In this document: positions 1 to 5,890 of the stretch, piece after piece
Position numbering within the stretch: the stretch's first letter is position 1
Layout of the letters: each line of letters starts with the position of its first letter
Assembly (NCBI GenBank): GCA_020057765.1
Contig: JAGVFE010000111.1
Span: 1-7,982, forward strand
Origin: Candidatus Woesebacteria bacterium
Lineage (GTDB): Bacteria; Patescibacteriota; Microgenomatia; UBA10105; UBA927
Direction: 5' to 3'
DNA: 7,982 bases
Made by a program: the position numbers and the translations under genes
Notes under the pieces: generated by a model
What the model was told of the DNA's origin: nothing
The model's database searches: none
What the model saw: the letters and a program-made list of their open reading frames with translations, nothing else

Positions 1-1
1 C

Positions 2-274
2 GGACTGGGAGAACTGTTCCGGAAGAAAAAAACGGCGTTCGGATTTGAAATTGTCCTCCGCGGCGGGTATTTGTATTTTTTTGCCGTCTGTGAGCGGATG
101 GCTGTTGATCTAATCCGCGGGCAACTATTTTCCCAATATCCGCATCTGGAGCTAACTGAAGTTGCAGATTACGCGGGTACGTTTGCTACATTGTCAACGA
201 TTGCGACGGTAAAATTGGAGCGGCCGGACGCCTATCCCATCAAAACTTACAAAGATCTTACCATGATTTTTTAA
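2..274 (+). CDS. N-terminal part of a TraG/VirD4-like type IV secretion ATPase, 5' end outside window
   Basis: The frame is open from the first complete codon at position 2 to a TAA at 272-274, giving 90 residues of a protein that began before the window. It contains an alpha/beta stretch (FEIVLRGG, then SQYPHLELTEVADYA, then DAYPIKTYKDL) that I recognise as the domain preceding the ATPase in long single-chain TraG/VirD4-like proteins of Patescibacteria. The TAA overlaps the ATG of the next frame by one base (TAATG). A single extra T in the T run at 267-272 would join the two frames without loss of sense (KDLTMIF then LMNLSGL). It is therefore best read as the front of the same gene as 274-2103, separated by a frameshift, or as a naturally split protein made by coupled reinitiation. 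A TTG at 71 could be read as a start, but coding sense continues upstream of it. Family assignment is from memory of related proteins, not a search. Confidence 0.65.
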   Translation, partial: GLGELFRKKKTAFGFEIVLRGGYLYFFAVCERMAVDLIRGQLFSQYPHLELTEVADYAGTFATLSTIATVKLERPDAYPIKTYKDLTMIF

Positions 275-2103
275 TGAATCTCTCCGGTTTGGCTACATCA
301 GTTGCCAAAGATGAGGTTGTGGCAATCCAATTGGTCCTTGAGCCCATTGATACCGACGCCGCCGGATATAAACTTGCGGAGGCGGCCGGTTCCGCCTGGC
401 GGTCAACACTACGGAAAAATTCATCACTCCGGCCGGCATTGGAAGAGGCTGAGTACGAAAAATTGGCCCACACATTGTTTTGTACAACCATTCGTGTGGC
501 GGCACATTCGAACACAAAATCCGACGCGCTCACGACATCAGTCCTGTCGCTTTTTAAATTATTAGACAACACCAATGTCAACGATCTGAAGCTTTGGAAA
601 AAAACAAATCATCCAGAGGGGGGTGCGGCATTTGCGCGCCGGCTCCTTGACAATAAAACATTCAGATTGAGTTCAGCCGAGGTTGCTACCCTTTTCCATC
701 TTCCGTTTGTCGGTGCTGTCATAGCACAGGTTTCCCAGGTCAAAACAAAAACAGCTGAACCGCCCAATGAGCTTCCGGTAGTACCCGGGGTCATTCCATT
801 TGCCGCAACCAATTTCCGCGGTGTCCAAACGGAATTCGGCATTAAACGGGAAGACCGGAGGAAGCATCTCTACATCGTCGGGAAAACCGGAGTAGGGAAA
901 AGCAAACTCATTGAACACCTGGCTCTGGCTGACATCAAAGAGGGGAAAGGGTGCGTCGTCATGGACCCCCACGGGGATTTGGCAGAGGAACTCCTCCGGT
1001 ATATCCCACGAGAGCGGCTCTATGACGTCATATACTTTAACCCAGCCGATACGGATTTCCCCATGAGTTTTAATCCGCTTGAAGGAGTCGGATCATTTGA
1101 GTTCCGGCAAAGTGTCGTGTTTGGATTTATCTCCATATTTAAAAAACTTTTTGGATTTACGTGGAACCAACGGCTCGAACACGTCTTGCGCTTTACCACA
1201 CTGGCTCTCTTGGACGTTCCGGGTGCCACCGTATTGGGGATAACCAAAATGCTTTCCAATACCCAGTACCGGCAGGAAGTGATTGCAAAAATTGCCGACC
1301 CGTTAGTGAAGAAATTTTGGTCTACGGAGTTTTCCTCCTGGAACGATCAGTATGCCGGGGAAGCAATCACGCCGATAATTAACAAAGTGGGCCAGTTTGT
1401 GGCCAACCCCGTCATCCGGAATATCGTGGGACAGTCCAAAAGCACGATAAAGCTTGATGAGATCATCAACAACGAAAAAATTCTCATTGCCAATTTTTCC
1501 ATCGGAAAACTCGGTGAGGAAAACAGCGCCCTGTTAGGGGCTATGTTTATTACCAAATTGTGGCAGGCGGCTGTGGCCCGAGCGGCAATACCGGAATCAG
1601 ACCGGAAAGATACGTATCTTTATATTGATGAATTTCAAAGTTTTGCAACGGGCGCCTTTGCCAATATTTTATCCGAAGCCAGAAAATACCGGTTGAATTT
1701 GACGGTTGCCCACCAATACATGAAGCAATTGCCCGAAGAAATCCGTTCAACCGTTTTTGGCAATGTGGGATCCATCTTGTCGTTCCGGGTCGGGGGAGAG
1801 GACGCGGCAGTTTTGGAAAAAGAGTACACCCCGACGTTTGTCCCGGAGGATTTTATGAATCTGGATATGCGGAATTTTTATGTGAAAATGATCATCGACG
1901 GGCAAACCGCCCGGCCGTTTTCCGGGAAAACCCTGGATTTCCCCAAGCCGGACAATGATCTCATCAACGACGTGATAAAAATTTCGCGCGAACGGTGGGC
2001 AACATCCCGGGATCAGGCGGAAAAGGAAGTTGCCAGCCAAGACGAGGGCGGGATCACGACGACACCTGCGACGCCGCCGGGATTTGGTGAGCCGATTATT
2101 TGA
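274..2103 (+). CDS. TraG/VirD4-like type IV secretion/conjugation ATPase (ATPase part)
   Basis: This 609-residue product is a P-loop ATPase of the HerA/FtsK-like DNA-pumping group. The Walker A motif GKTGVGKS is at residues 203-210. DPHGD follows at 231-235, as in VirB4/TraG-type proteins. Walker B with catalytic Glu is YLYIDEF at 448-454, and the AHQY motif is at 479-482. The C-terminal part (about 440-550) matches the TraM/TraG recognition-domain pattern, and the last ~40 residues are charged and low in complexity. Residues 1-170 are a helical linker continuing the domain encoded upstream. No membrane segment is visible here; VirD4 proteins usually carry one at the N terminus, which is outside the window. 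The likely role is powering DNA or protein transfer through a type IV machine, or a related envelope or pilus process. The ATG at 274 has no Shine-Dalgarno site and overlaps the upstream stop, so independent initiation is doubtful. The 3' end overlaps the convergent gene by 8 bp. Confidence 0.85.
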   Translation: MNLSGLATSVAKDEVVAIQLVLEPIDTDAAGYKLAEAAGSAWRSTLRKNSSLRPALEEAEYEKLAHTLFCTTIRVAAHSNTKSDALTTSVLSLFKLLDNTNVNDLKLWKKTNHPEGGAAFARRLLDNKTFRLSSAEVATLFHLPFVGAVIAQVSQVKTKTAEPPNELPVVPGVIPFAATNFRGVQTEFGIKREDRRKHLYIVGKTGVGKSKLIEHLALADIKEGKGCVVMDPHGDLAEELLRYIPRERLYDVIYFNPADTDFPMSFNPLEGVGSFEFRQSVVFGFISIFKKLFGFTWNQRLEHVLRFTTLALLDVPGATVLGITKMLSNTQYRQEVIAKIADPLVKKFWSTEFSSWNDQYAGEAITPIINKVGQFVANPVIRNIVGQSKSTIKLDEIINNEKILIANFSIGKLGEENSALLGAMFITKLWQAAVARAAIPESDRKDTYLYIDEFQSFATGAFANILSEARKYRLNLTVAHQYMKQLPEEIRSTVFGNVGSILSFRVGGEDAAVLEKEYTPTFVPEDFMNLDMRNFYVKMIIDGQTARPFSGKTLDFPKPDNDLINDVIKISRERWATSRDQAEKEVASQDEGGITTTPATPPGFGEPII

Positions 2104-2971
2104 TGGCCTCAACAGCCTTTTCGTATGCCTCTTTTTCGTATTGTTTATTGAGGATGCAGAATTTTTTGTGCGTCAGCCCCACGCAGCCGAAACAGTTGTG
2201 GCAATCTTTGCAGTCCGTCAGGTACGATGAATCGTAGCAATTGCTGGACCAATCCACGCGGTCGCAGTTAAATAATTTCGACGAGTCGCGGCACTCGTAG
2301 CAAAGCTCGACATGCGCGCATTGGGTGAGGTCGTAGGAGTTTTTGCAGTAAAAGCTGTCGTAGAGGTAGCCGCAATTTTCATTTCTTGCTGCGTCAAAAC
2401 AGAGGTAGCAGTTGCTGCTGTAGTGGACGTGATTGCCGTAGTCGCAGTTTTCCGAGTGGGTGACGTTGGTGGGGCCCAGGGGGTAGCAGGAGATGAGTTC
2501 TTTGAGTTTTTTGAGATGCTCCTCCGGCGGATTTTTGGCAAGTTTGGCAACTTCTGCCTCATAGGTCTCCTTTGTATATTGTTTATTGAAGATGCAATAC
2601 TGTTTTTGCCTGAGATGCGTGCAGCCAAACAGATCATGTCCATCCATGCAGTCCCAACAAAACGCGCTGTCATAGAGCCGGGCACAGTACTCGAGGTACA
2701 TGCCGTTATACGTTTTATAGCAGTCCACGCACTCGTAGAGCATTTCACTATCGATACAGTAGTCGGTGTCAATACAGTCAACAATTCTGGCCCCGTCAAA
2801 CGAGTACAAACAGTTCTTGCAGTAGGCGCAGTCAAAACAGAAGTAACAGTTCCCTGAATGGTACACGTAGCCGGCAAATTCACAGTTTTCGGTGTCCAGG
2901 CTGTAGGTGGGGGAACGGGAAAGCGACTGCCTCAGGCATTGGTAGTCGGCAAGAAATACATCAAATGTCAT
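2096..2971 (-). CDS. Cysteine-rich tandem-repeat protein, Patescibacteria-type, function unknown
   Basis: The product has 291 residues with 32 cysteines (11%) and many Tyr, Asn and Asp. It is built from two copies of one unit, residues 30-145 and 176-291, offset by 146. In both copies the order is ENC, then NCYxCFD, then CYEC/YECVDC, then FGC, then a KQYCIFNKQYxKExYE-type ending (123-138 and 269-284). The spaced Cys pairs (42/45/48/51/54, 81/84, 105/108, 224/227, 254/257/260/263) suggest stacked metal-binding or redox knuckles; this is inference. No signal peptide or membrane segment is seen. Related Patescibacteria proteins, often carrying the uninformative database name 'CaiB/BaiF family', usually have an N-terminal zinc ribbon in the same chain; here that part is the overlapping gene at 3273-2968. 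The ATG overlaps the upstream TGA as ATGA, with no Shine-Dalgarno site, so translation should depend on the upstream gene. It ends in TAA, 8 bp inside the convergent ATPase gene. Confidence 0.8.
   Translation of the reverse strand: MTFDVFLADYQCLRQSLSRSPTYSLDTENCEFAGYVYHSGNCYFCFDCAYCKNCLYSFDGARIVDCIDTDYCIDSEMLYECVDCYKTYNGMYLEYCARLYDSAFCWDCMDGHDLFGCTHLRQKQYCIFNKQYTKETYEAEVAKLAKNPPEEHLKKLKELISCYPLGPTNVTHSENCDYGNHVHYSSNCYLCFDAARNENCGYLYDSFYCKNSYDLTQCAHVELCYECRDSSKLFNCDRVDWSSNCYDSSYLTDCKDCHNCFGCVGLTHKKFCILNKQYEKEAYEKAVEAIK
2099..2884 (-). repeat. Two-copy internal duplication within the Cys-rich gene
   Basis: Copy 1 covers about 2537-2884 and copy 2 about 2099-2446, on the minus strand. The period is 438 bp, equal to 146 codons. 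Most similarity is at the protein level, but the most conserved end is visible in DNA: TTGTTTATTG followed by a similar GATGCA stretch starts at 2141 and again at 2579, exactly 438 bp apart. Confidence 0.75.
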
Positions 2972-3273
2972 GGCTGGATCGGGTCGTTTTTTTCAAAATA
3001 GGCGAGGTAACAGGCTTTGCACAATATTTTGCTCGTGACATTCGTTGGGTCGTAGGAGGTCACCATGGAGGAGCCGCACTCCTGGCATGTGGTACGGAAA
3101 AGGCTTCGTTGCCCCCGGCCTTCCAGTCTCCTAAGCTGGCGATCGGATGGGCACAGAGTCGGCAGAGGGAGGCCCTTCTTTTTGAGGAACTCCTGTTCCT
3201 GGTCAATGATGAGAAATTTTTTGCCGCACGTAGTGCAGGTGGCCGTTCTGTCTGCCATAGGTTCTGATTGCAT
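2968..3273 (-). CDS. Small zinc-ribbon protein, N-terminal partner of the Cys-rich repeat protein
   Basis: This product has 101 residues. CTTC at 13-16 and a lone Cys41 in CPSD form an incomplete first knuckle; Asp44 sits where a fourth Cys or His would be expected. CQEC at 63-66 and CKAC at 85-88 form a complete four-Cys zinc ribbon. The sequence KKFLIIDQEQEFL (18-30), LPTLCP (38-42) and the Arg-rich RQLRRLEGRGQRSLF (45-59) match the N-terminal domain of Patescibacteria Cys-rich proteins that normally continue into the knuckle repeats encoded next. The ATG at 3273 gives the longest form; ATG at codon 6 (3258) also fits, and neither has a Shine-Dalgarno site. The gene ends EKNDPIQP with a TGA inside the ATGA overlap with the 291-residue gene. 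A slippery A AAA AAC heptamer lies in frame at 2992-2986, so a -1 fusion product is possible. DNA or RNA binding is plausible for the basic ribbon but not shown. Confidence 0.75.
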   Translation of the reverse strand: MQSEPMADRTATCTTCGKKFLIIDQEQEFLKKKGLPLPTLCPSDRQLRRLEGRGQRSLFRTTCQECGSSMVTSYDPTNVTSKILCKACYLAYFEKNDPIQP

Positions 3274-3296
3274 AGTAGCACAATTATTACTACACT
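3268..3296 (+). promoter_or_regulatory. Possible promoter in the 28-bp divergent spacer
   Basis: Genes diverge from 3273 (-) and 3302 (+), so both need start signals in a very short space. On the plus strand TTGCAT (3268-3273), a 17-bp gap and TACACT (3291-3296) make a weak sigma-70-like match (3/6 and 4/6). It would start transcription within a few bases of the ATG at 3302, giving a nearly leaderless message or a short leader for the ATG at 3314. On the minus strand only an AT-rich TAATAAT is seen, without a convincing -35 box. Confidence 0.25.
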
Positions 3297-3301
3297 AAGC
3301 G

Positions 3302-4030
3302 ATGCGTCTTCTTATGGAACAGTCAACAAAACCATTGGAATTTCAGGCGACAGCTGAATGGGTGAAACGGCTGGCCGGGGATTATTACCACGTGCGTTTT
3401 TCTCTCACCAAGCCGGATACGATATCATTTGTCGCCGGGCAATACGTCATTTTCGACCTTCCGCCACCGAAAAGACGACACACTATGTCTTTGGTGTCCA
3501 CACCGAGTGACCACCATGCCATTGACATTTTGCAAAGCGTGGCGCCCATGGGGCAGGGGTCCAAGTGGGTGCTGGGATTAAAACCAGGGGATCCGGTTTC
3601 TTTTGTGGGACCGGTGGGGAAGTTTCTCTTATCAGAAGATACCGGAAGGCAGAAAGTTTTTGTCGCAACTGGCTGCGGGATTGCACCATTTCGGTCCATG
3701 CTTCTTGATTATTTAACAACTGGTAGAAATTCTCCAGTCGTACTATACTGGGGACTCCGATTTGAACGTGATGTATTTTGGCAAGAAGAATTGAGAAAAC
3801 TTGTAGCAGAACACAGAAATTTCCACTATCATGTGACGCTGTCGAAGCCTAGCGAAGCGTGGATGGGGATGAAGGGACGGGTAACCGACCACATCGTTGA
3901 CAAAGCACCTGCACTTTTGGATTCGGAATTTTATCTGTGCGGGAACCGGGAGATGATTGTGGAAGTTCGCAAACAATTAACAGATAAAGGCGTCTTGGCA
4001 GATCAAATTTTTGCGGAAACATTTTTTTAA
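3302..4030 (+). CDS. FAD-binding ferredoxin reductase-type NAD(P) oxidoreductase
   Basis: This 242-residue protein has the two-domain ferredoxin-NADP reductase fold. The FAD domain occupies about 10-112, with GQY at 46-48, RRHTMSLVSTP at 58-68 in the place of the RxYS flavin motif, and GPVGKF at 103-108. The nicotinamide domain occupies about 116-242, with VATGCGIAPF at 121-130 (the usual GTG here GCG), YLCGNREM at 211-218, and a C-terminal ETFF. There is no [2Fe-2S] domain, so it is a stand-alone reductase passing electrons between NAD(P)H and a separate carrier such as ferredoxin, flavodoxin or a partner subunit. The flavin motif is unusual: Met62 lies at the expected aromatic position. It is followed after 5 bp by the glutamate dehydrogenase gene, so the two are probably co-transcribed. 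Start choice between ATG at 3302 and ATG at 3314 (codon 5) is open; neither has a Shine-Dalgarno site. Physiological electron partner cannot be told from sequence. Confidence 0.85.
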   Translation: MRLLMEQSTKPLEFQATAEWVKRLAGDYYHVRFSLTKPDTISFVAGQYVIFDLPPPKRRHTMSLVSTPSDHHAIDILQSVAPMGQGSKWVLGLKPGDPVSFVGPVGKFLLSEDTGRQKVFVATGCGIAPFRSMLLDYLTTGRNSPVVLYWGLRFERDVFWQEELRKLVAEHRNFHYHVTLSKPSEAWMGMKGRVTDHIVDKAPALLDSEFYLCGNREMIVEVRKQLTDKGVLADQIFAETFF

Positions 4031-4035
4031 TCTCT

Positions 4036-5322
4036 ATGAATAATCCTTTTGAAAATGCGTTACAACAATTAGGAAAAGCTGCAAAAAAATTTGAGGGTTC
4101 CAGGAAACTTCAAGAAACGTTGGCTCTCCTTGCCCAACCCCAGCGGGAGATTCACGTCAATGTTCCGGTGGTGATGGATGATGGGAGTCTCAAAATATTT
4201 CCCGGATATCGCGTGCAGTACAACAATGCCCGCGGGCCGTTTAAGGGAGGAATAAGATATCACCCGCAGGTGGATTTGGATGAAGTGAAAGCATTGGCCT
4301 TCTGGATGGTTATGAAAAACGCGCTCGTTGATATTCCATACGGCGGGGCAAAGGGCGGTGTTGCGGTTGATCCAAAAACATTATCTGCCGGAGAGCTGGA
4401 GCGGCTGACCCGCGCCTACACCCGGGCCATAGCCCCGGACATTGGGCCATACGTTGATATCCCCGGGCCGGATGTCAACACCAATGAGACCATCATGACG
4501 TGGATGGCGGAAGAATACATTTCAAATCTCAAATCACAAACCCCAATGTCCAAAGAAGAAAAAGAAAAACTTTGGGCGGTAACGACGGGGAAGTCGCTGG
4601 ACCACGGCGGATCAGAGGGAAGGCATAGTGCCACCGCGCAAGGGGCGTGGTATGTGTTTTCCGCCTTTGCGGAGAAACTTAACATCACGAAAAAATCAAC
4701 CATTGCCATACAGGGGTTTGGCAATGCCGGATATTATTTTGCCAAGCAATTGCACGATCACGGGTACAAAGTAGTTGCCGTTTCCGATAGCAAAGGAGCT
4801 GTGTATGTTCCTGAAGGGCTGGATCCGGATGCCACGATGAAATGCAAAGAAGAAAAGGGGACGGTTGCGGGCTGTTACTGCAAAGGGTCAGTGTGTGACG
4901 TGCGCTTCGGCAAGCCCATTCCTTCGGAGAAAATTTTTTCGCTTCCTGTGGATATCCTTATTCCTTCGGCTTTGGAAAATGCCATCCATAAAGATAATGC
5001 AAAGGATATAGCCGCAAAGATTATTTTTGAATTAGCCAACGGGCCGACAACGCCGGAGGCAGATGAGATTCTTGCCAAAAAAGGTGTGACTGTCGTTCCC
5101 GATATTTTAACCAACGCCGGCGGGGTAACGGTTTCGTATTTTGAGTGGGAGCAAAATCTCCATGGCCTCCATTGGAGCGAGAAAGAAGTCAACAAGAAAT
5201 TGAAATTAAAAATGGAGCGGGCGGCGGCCGTCGTCTGGGACACCTCGCAAAAGCTCAACACCACCTTTCGCACCGCAGCATTTGCGGTGGCACTTGAGCG
5301 AATACTTCAGGTAAAGGAATAA
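4036..5322 (+). CDS. gdhA: Glutamate dehydrogenase (Glu/Leu/Phe/Val dehydrogenase family)
   Basis: This 428-residue enzyme interconverts glutamate and 2-oxoglutarate plus ammonia with NAD(P). Active-site positions match the clostridial enzyme in order and spacing: Lys70 in GPFKGG, Lys94 in WMVMKNAL, catalytic Lys106 in PYGGAKGG, and Asp146 in DIPGPD. The Rossmann nucleotide loop is GFGNAG at 227-232, and the next strand ends VAVSD at 247-251; coenzyme preference is not decided by this. The C-terminal part has PDILTNAGGVTVSYFEW (355-371), as usual. Length is normal for the hexameric family. The only four cysteines (270, 280, 282, 287) are clustered in a short segment of the nucleotide domain (MKCKEEKG, then GCYCKGSVCD), a variant I associate with some CPR and related enzymes; metal binding or redox control is possible. 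The gene lies 5 bp after the reductase with no Shine-Dalgarno site, suggesting coupling, and ends at a strong terminator. The family also contains leucine, valine and phenylalanine dehydrogenases, so substrate is inferred. Confidence 0.9.
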   Translation: MNNPFENALQQLGKAAKKFEGSRKLQETLALLAQPQREIHVNVPVVMDDGSLKIFPGYRVQYNNARGPFKGGIRYHPQVDLDEVKALAFWMVMKNALVDIPYGGAKGGVAVDPKTLSAGELERLTRAYTRAIAPDIGPYVDIPGPDVNTNETIMTWMAEEYISNLKSQTPMSKEEKEKLWAVTTGKSLDHGGSEGRHSATAQGAWYVFSAFAEKLNITKKSTIAIQGFGNAGYYFAKQLHDHGYKVVAVSDSKGAVYVPEGLDPDATMKCKEEKGTVAGCYCKGSVCDVRFGKPIPSEKIFSLPVDILIPSALENAIHKDNAKDIAAKIIFELANGPTTPEADEILAKKGVTVVPDILTNAGGVTVSYFEWEQNLHGLHWSEKEVNKKLKLKMERAAAVVWDTSQKLNTTFRTAAFAVALERILQVKE

Positions 5323-5331
5323 TCACCAAAT

Positions 5332-5362
5332 AAAAAATCCTCCGGGGTGCGGAGGATTTTTT
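5332..5362 (+). terminator. Intrinsic terminator after glutamate dehydrogenase
   Basis: A perfect 12-bp stem pairs AAAAAATCCTCC (5332-5343) with GGAGGATTTTTT (5351-5362) around a 7-base loop. The T6 arm follows a GC-rich core, and the stem begins 9 bp after the stop codon. The A run on the other arm means it could also act on the minus strand. Confidence 0.9.
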
Positions 5363-5398
5363 CGGGCTACATCGTAGTAAATCTTATTCTGTTTTCCC

Positions 5399-5461
5399 TA
5401 GTGATAGTGTTGACTTGAAGTATGGATACGGATATCCATGCCTCAAAAATCACTATCACTA
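5399..5461. repeat. Nested inverted repeat
   Basis: TAGTGATAGTG (5399-5409) and CACTATCACTA (5451-5461) are perfect 11-bp inverted arms. Inside, ATGGATA (5422-5428) pairs with TATCCAT (5433-5439) over a CGGA loop, and TTGA (5415-5418) with TCAA (5443-5446). The whole unit can fold as one long interrupted hairpin on either strand. It lies 37 bp past the terminator. Confidence 0.75.
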
Positions 5462-5479
5462 TGTTCGTTTGTTTTAAGT

Positions 5480-5525
5480 CCGGCCGGGCATCCTCTTAGG
5501 AGGAGGGAATAGGATGCCCGACCGG
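5480..5525. repeat. Strong GC-rich hairpin holding a Shine-Dalgarno-like loop
   Basis: CGGGCATCCT (5485-5494) pairs with AGGATGCCCG (5511-5520). CCGG (5480-5483) pairs with CCGG (5522-5525) after one C-A mismatch, for 14 of 15 pairs. The 16-base loop contains AGGAGGAGGG. TCCTC (5491-5495) can instead pair with GAGGA (5500-5504), an alternative that excludes the long stem. Confidence 0.75.
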
Positions 5526-5576
5526 GAGAAAAGAGCAAACAGAGTATGCCCGGTGGGTGCGGGCACGACGATGTGA
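5514..5576 (+). CDS. Possible 20-codon leader peptide ORF
   Basis: An ATG at 5514 follows AGGAGGAGGG (5498-5507) by 6 bases, an almost ideal Shine-Dalgarno site in a window where the long genes lack one. The frame runs 20 codons to TGA at 5574-5576 and encodes a short, basic N-terminal half followed by Gly/Thr-rich residues. The start codon lies in the 3' arm of the 5480-5525 hairpin and the ribosome site in its loop. No known leader peptide is recognised, no regulated gene follows closely, and the ORF may be chance. Confidence 0.2.
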   Translation: MPDREKRANRVCPVGAGTTM

Positions 5577-5683
5577 TCATGGGATCCTAACGGAAACTAT
5601 ACGGGAGTATGTCCCGTGGTACGTCGACTTAGCCTCCGTTAGATCCGCACAGAATTGGGGTCAAGGCGACGACCCCATGATCA
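5574..5683. repeat. Compound inverted-repeat structure with alternative pairings
   Basis: TGATCATGGG (5574-5583) pairs with CCCATGATCA (5674-5683). Inside, TAACGGA (5588-5594) pairs with TCCGTTA (5635-5641), flanked by GATC on both sides with one bulged C. ACGGGA (5601-5606) pairs with TCCCGT (5612-5617), and GGGGTC (5657-5662) with GACCCC (5671-5676). The last hairpin and the outer stem share bases and exclude each other. The downstream half overlaps the 3' end of the possible minus-strand small gene. Confidence 0.65.
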
Positions 5684-5766
5684 TTGGGCTCGCGCTTTGA
5701 TCCCTTTGACTCGCCTGCACTGCGACGAGTTTTCCACGCGTCGATGCCGGCTTCTCGCCATTTCAT
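5629..5766 (-). CDS. Possible small basic protein, 45 residues, unknown
   Basis: ATG at 5766-5764 follows GGAGG (complement of 5772-5776) by 5 bases, the clearest ribosome site in the window. It opens 45 codons to TAA. The product begins MKWREAGIDAWKTRRSAGES; the AWKTRR helix resembles a short motif seen in many small, uncharacterised basic proteins of phages, plasmids and bacteria. The second half has no recognised pattern. The same frame is open further upstream to an ATG at 5841, giving 70 residues, but the internal start has the better ribosome site. No promoter is recognised, the surrounding DNA is rich in inverted repeats, and no homologue can be named, so a chance ORF remains possible. 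Confidence 0.35.
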   Translation of the reverse strand: MKWREAGIDAWKTRRSAGESKGSKREPNDHGVVALTPILCGSNGG

Positions 5767-5890
5767 AGGCGCCTCCTTTTTTCCGATCTTCGAACTAGCT
5801 GGCTTGGTTCCCCACACCCTCCGGTCGTTCTTGAGAGTCATTCATTTACCAAAACGAATACGCCAACTTTTTTTACTCTTGCCCCATTGC

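Noticed and set aside
2312..2857. A 181-codon plus-strand open frame opposite the Cys-rich gene
   Set aside because: Its Val/Ala-rich composition is the mirror of the Cys/Tyr/Asp codons on the other strand, and the minus-strand frame has clear family motifs and repeats.
5410..5438. A promoter from TTGACT with TATCCA 17 bp downstream
   Set aside because: The -10 box matches at only three of six positions and lies within the inner hairpin; there is no clear product downstream.
5582..5646. An integron attC-like site (TAACGGA ... TCCGTTAGAT)
   Set aside because: The right side matches GTTRRRY, but the left side does not fit RYYYAAC because of an extra C, and no integrase or cassette array is present.
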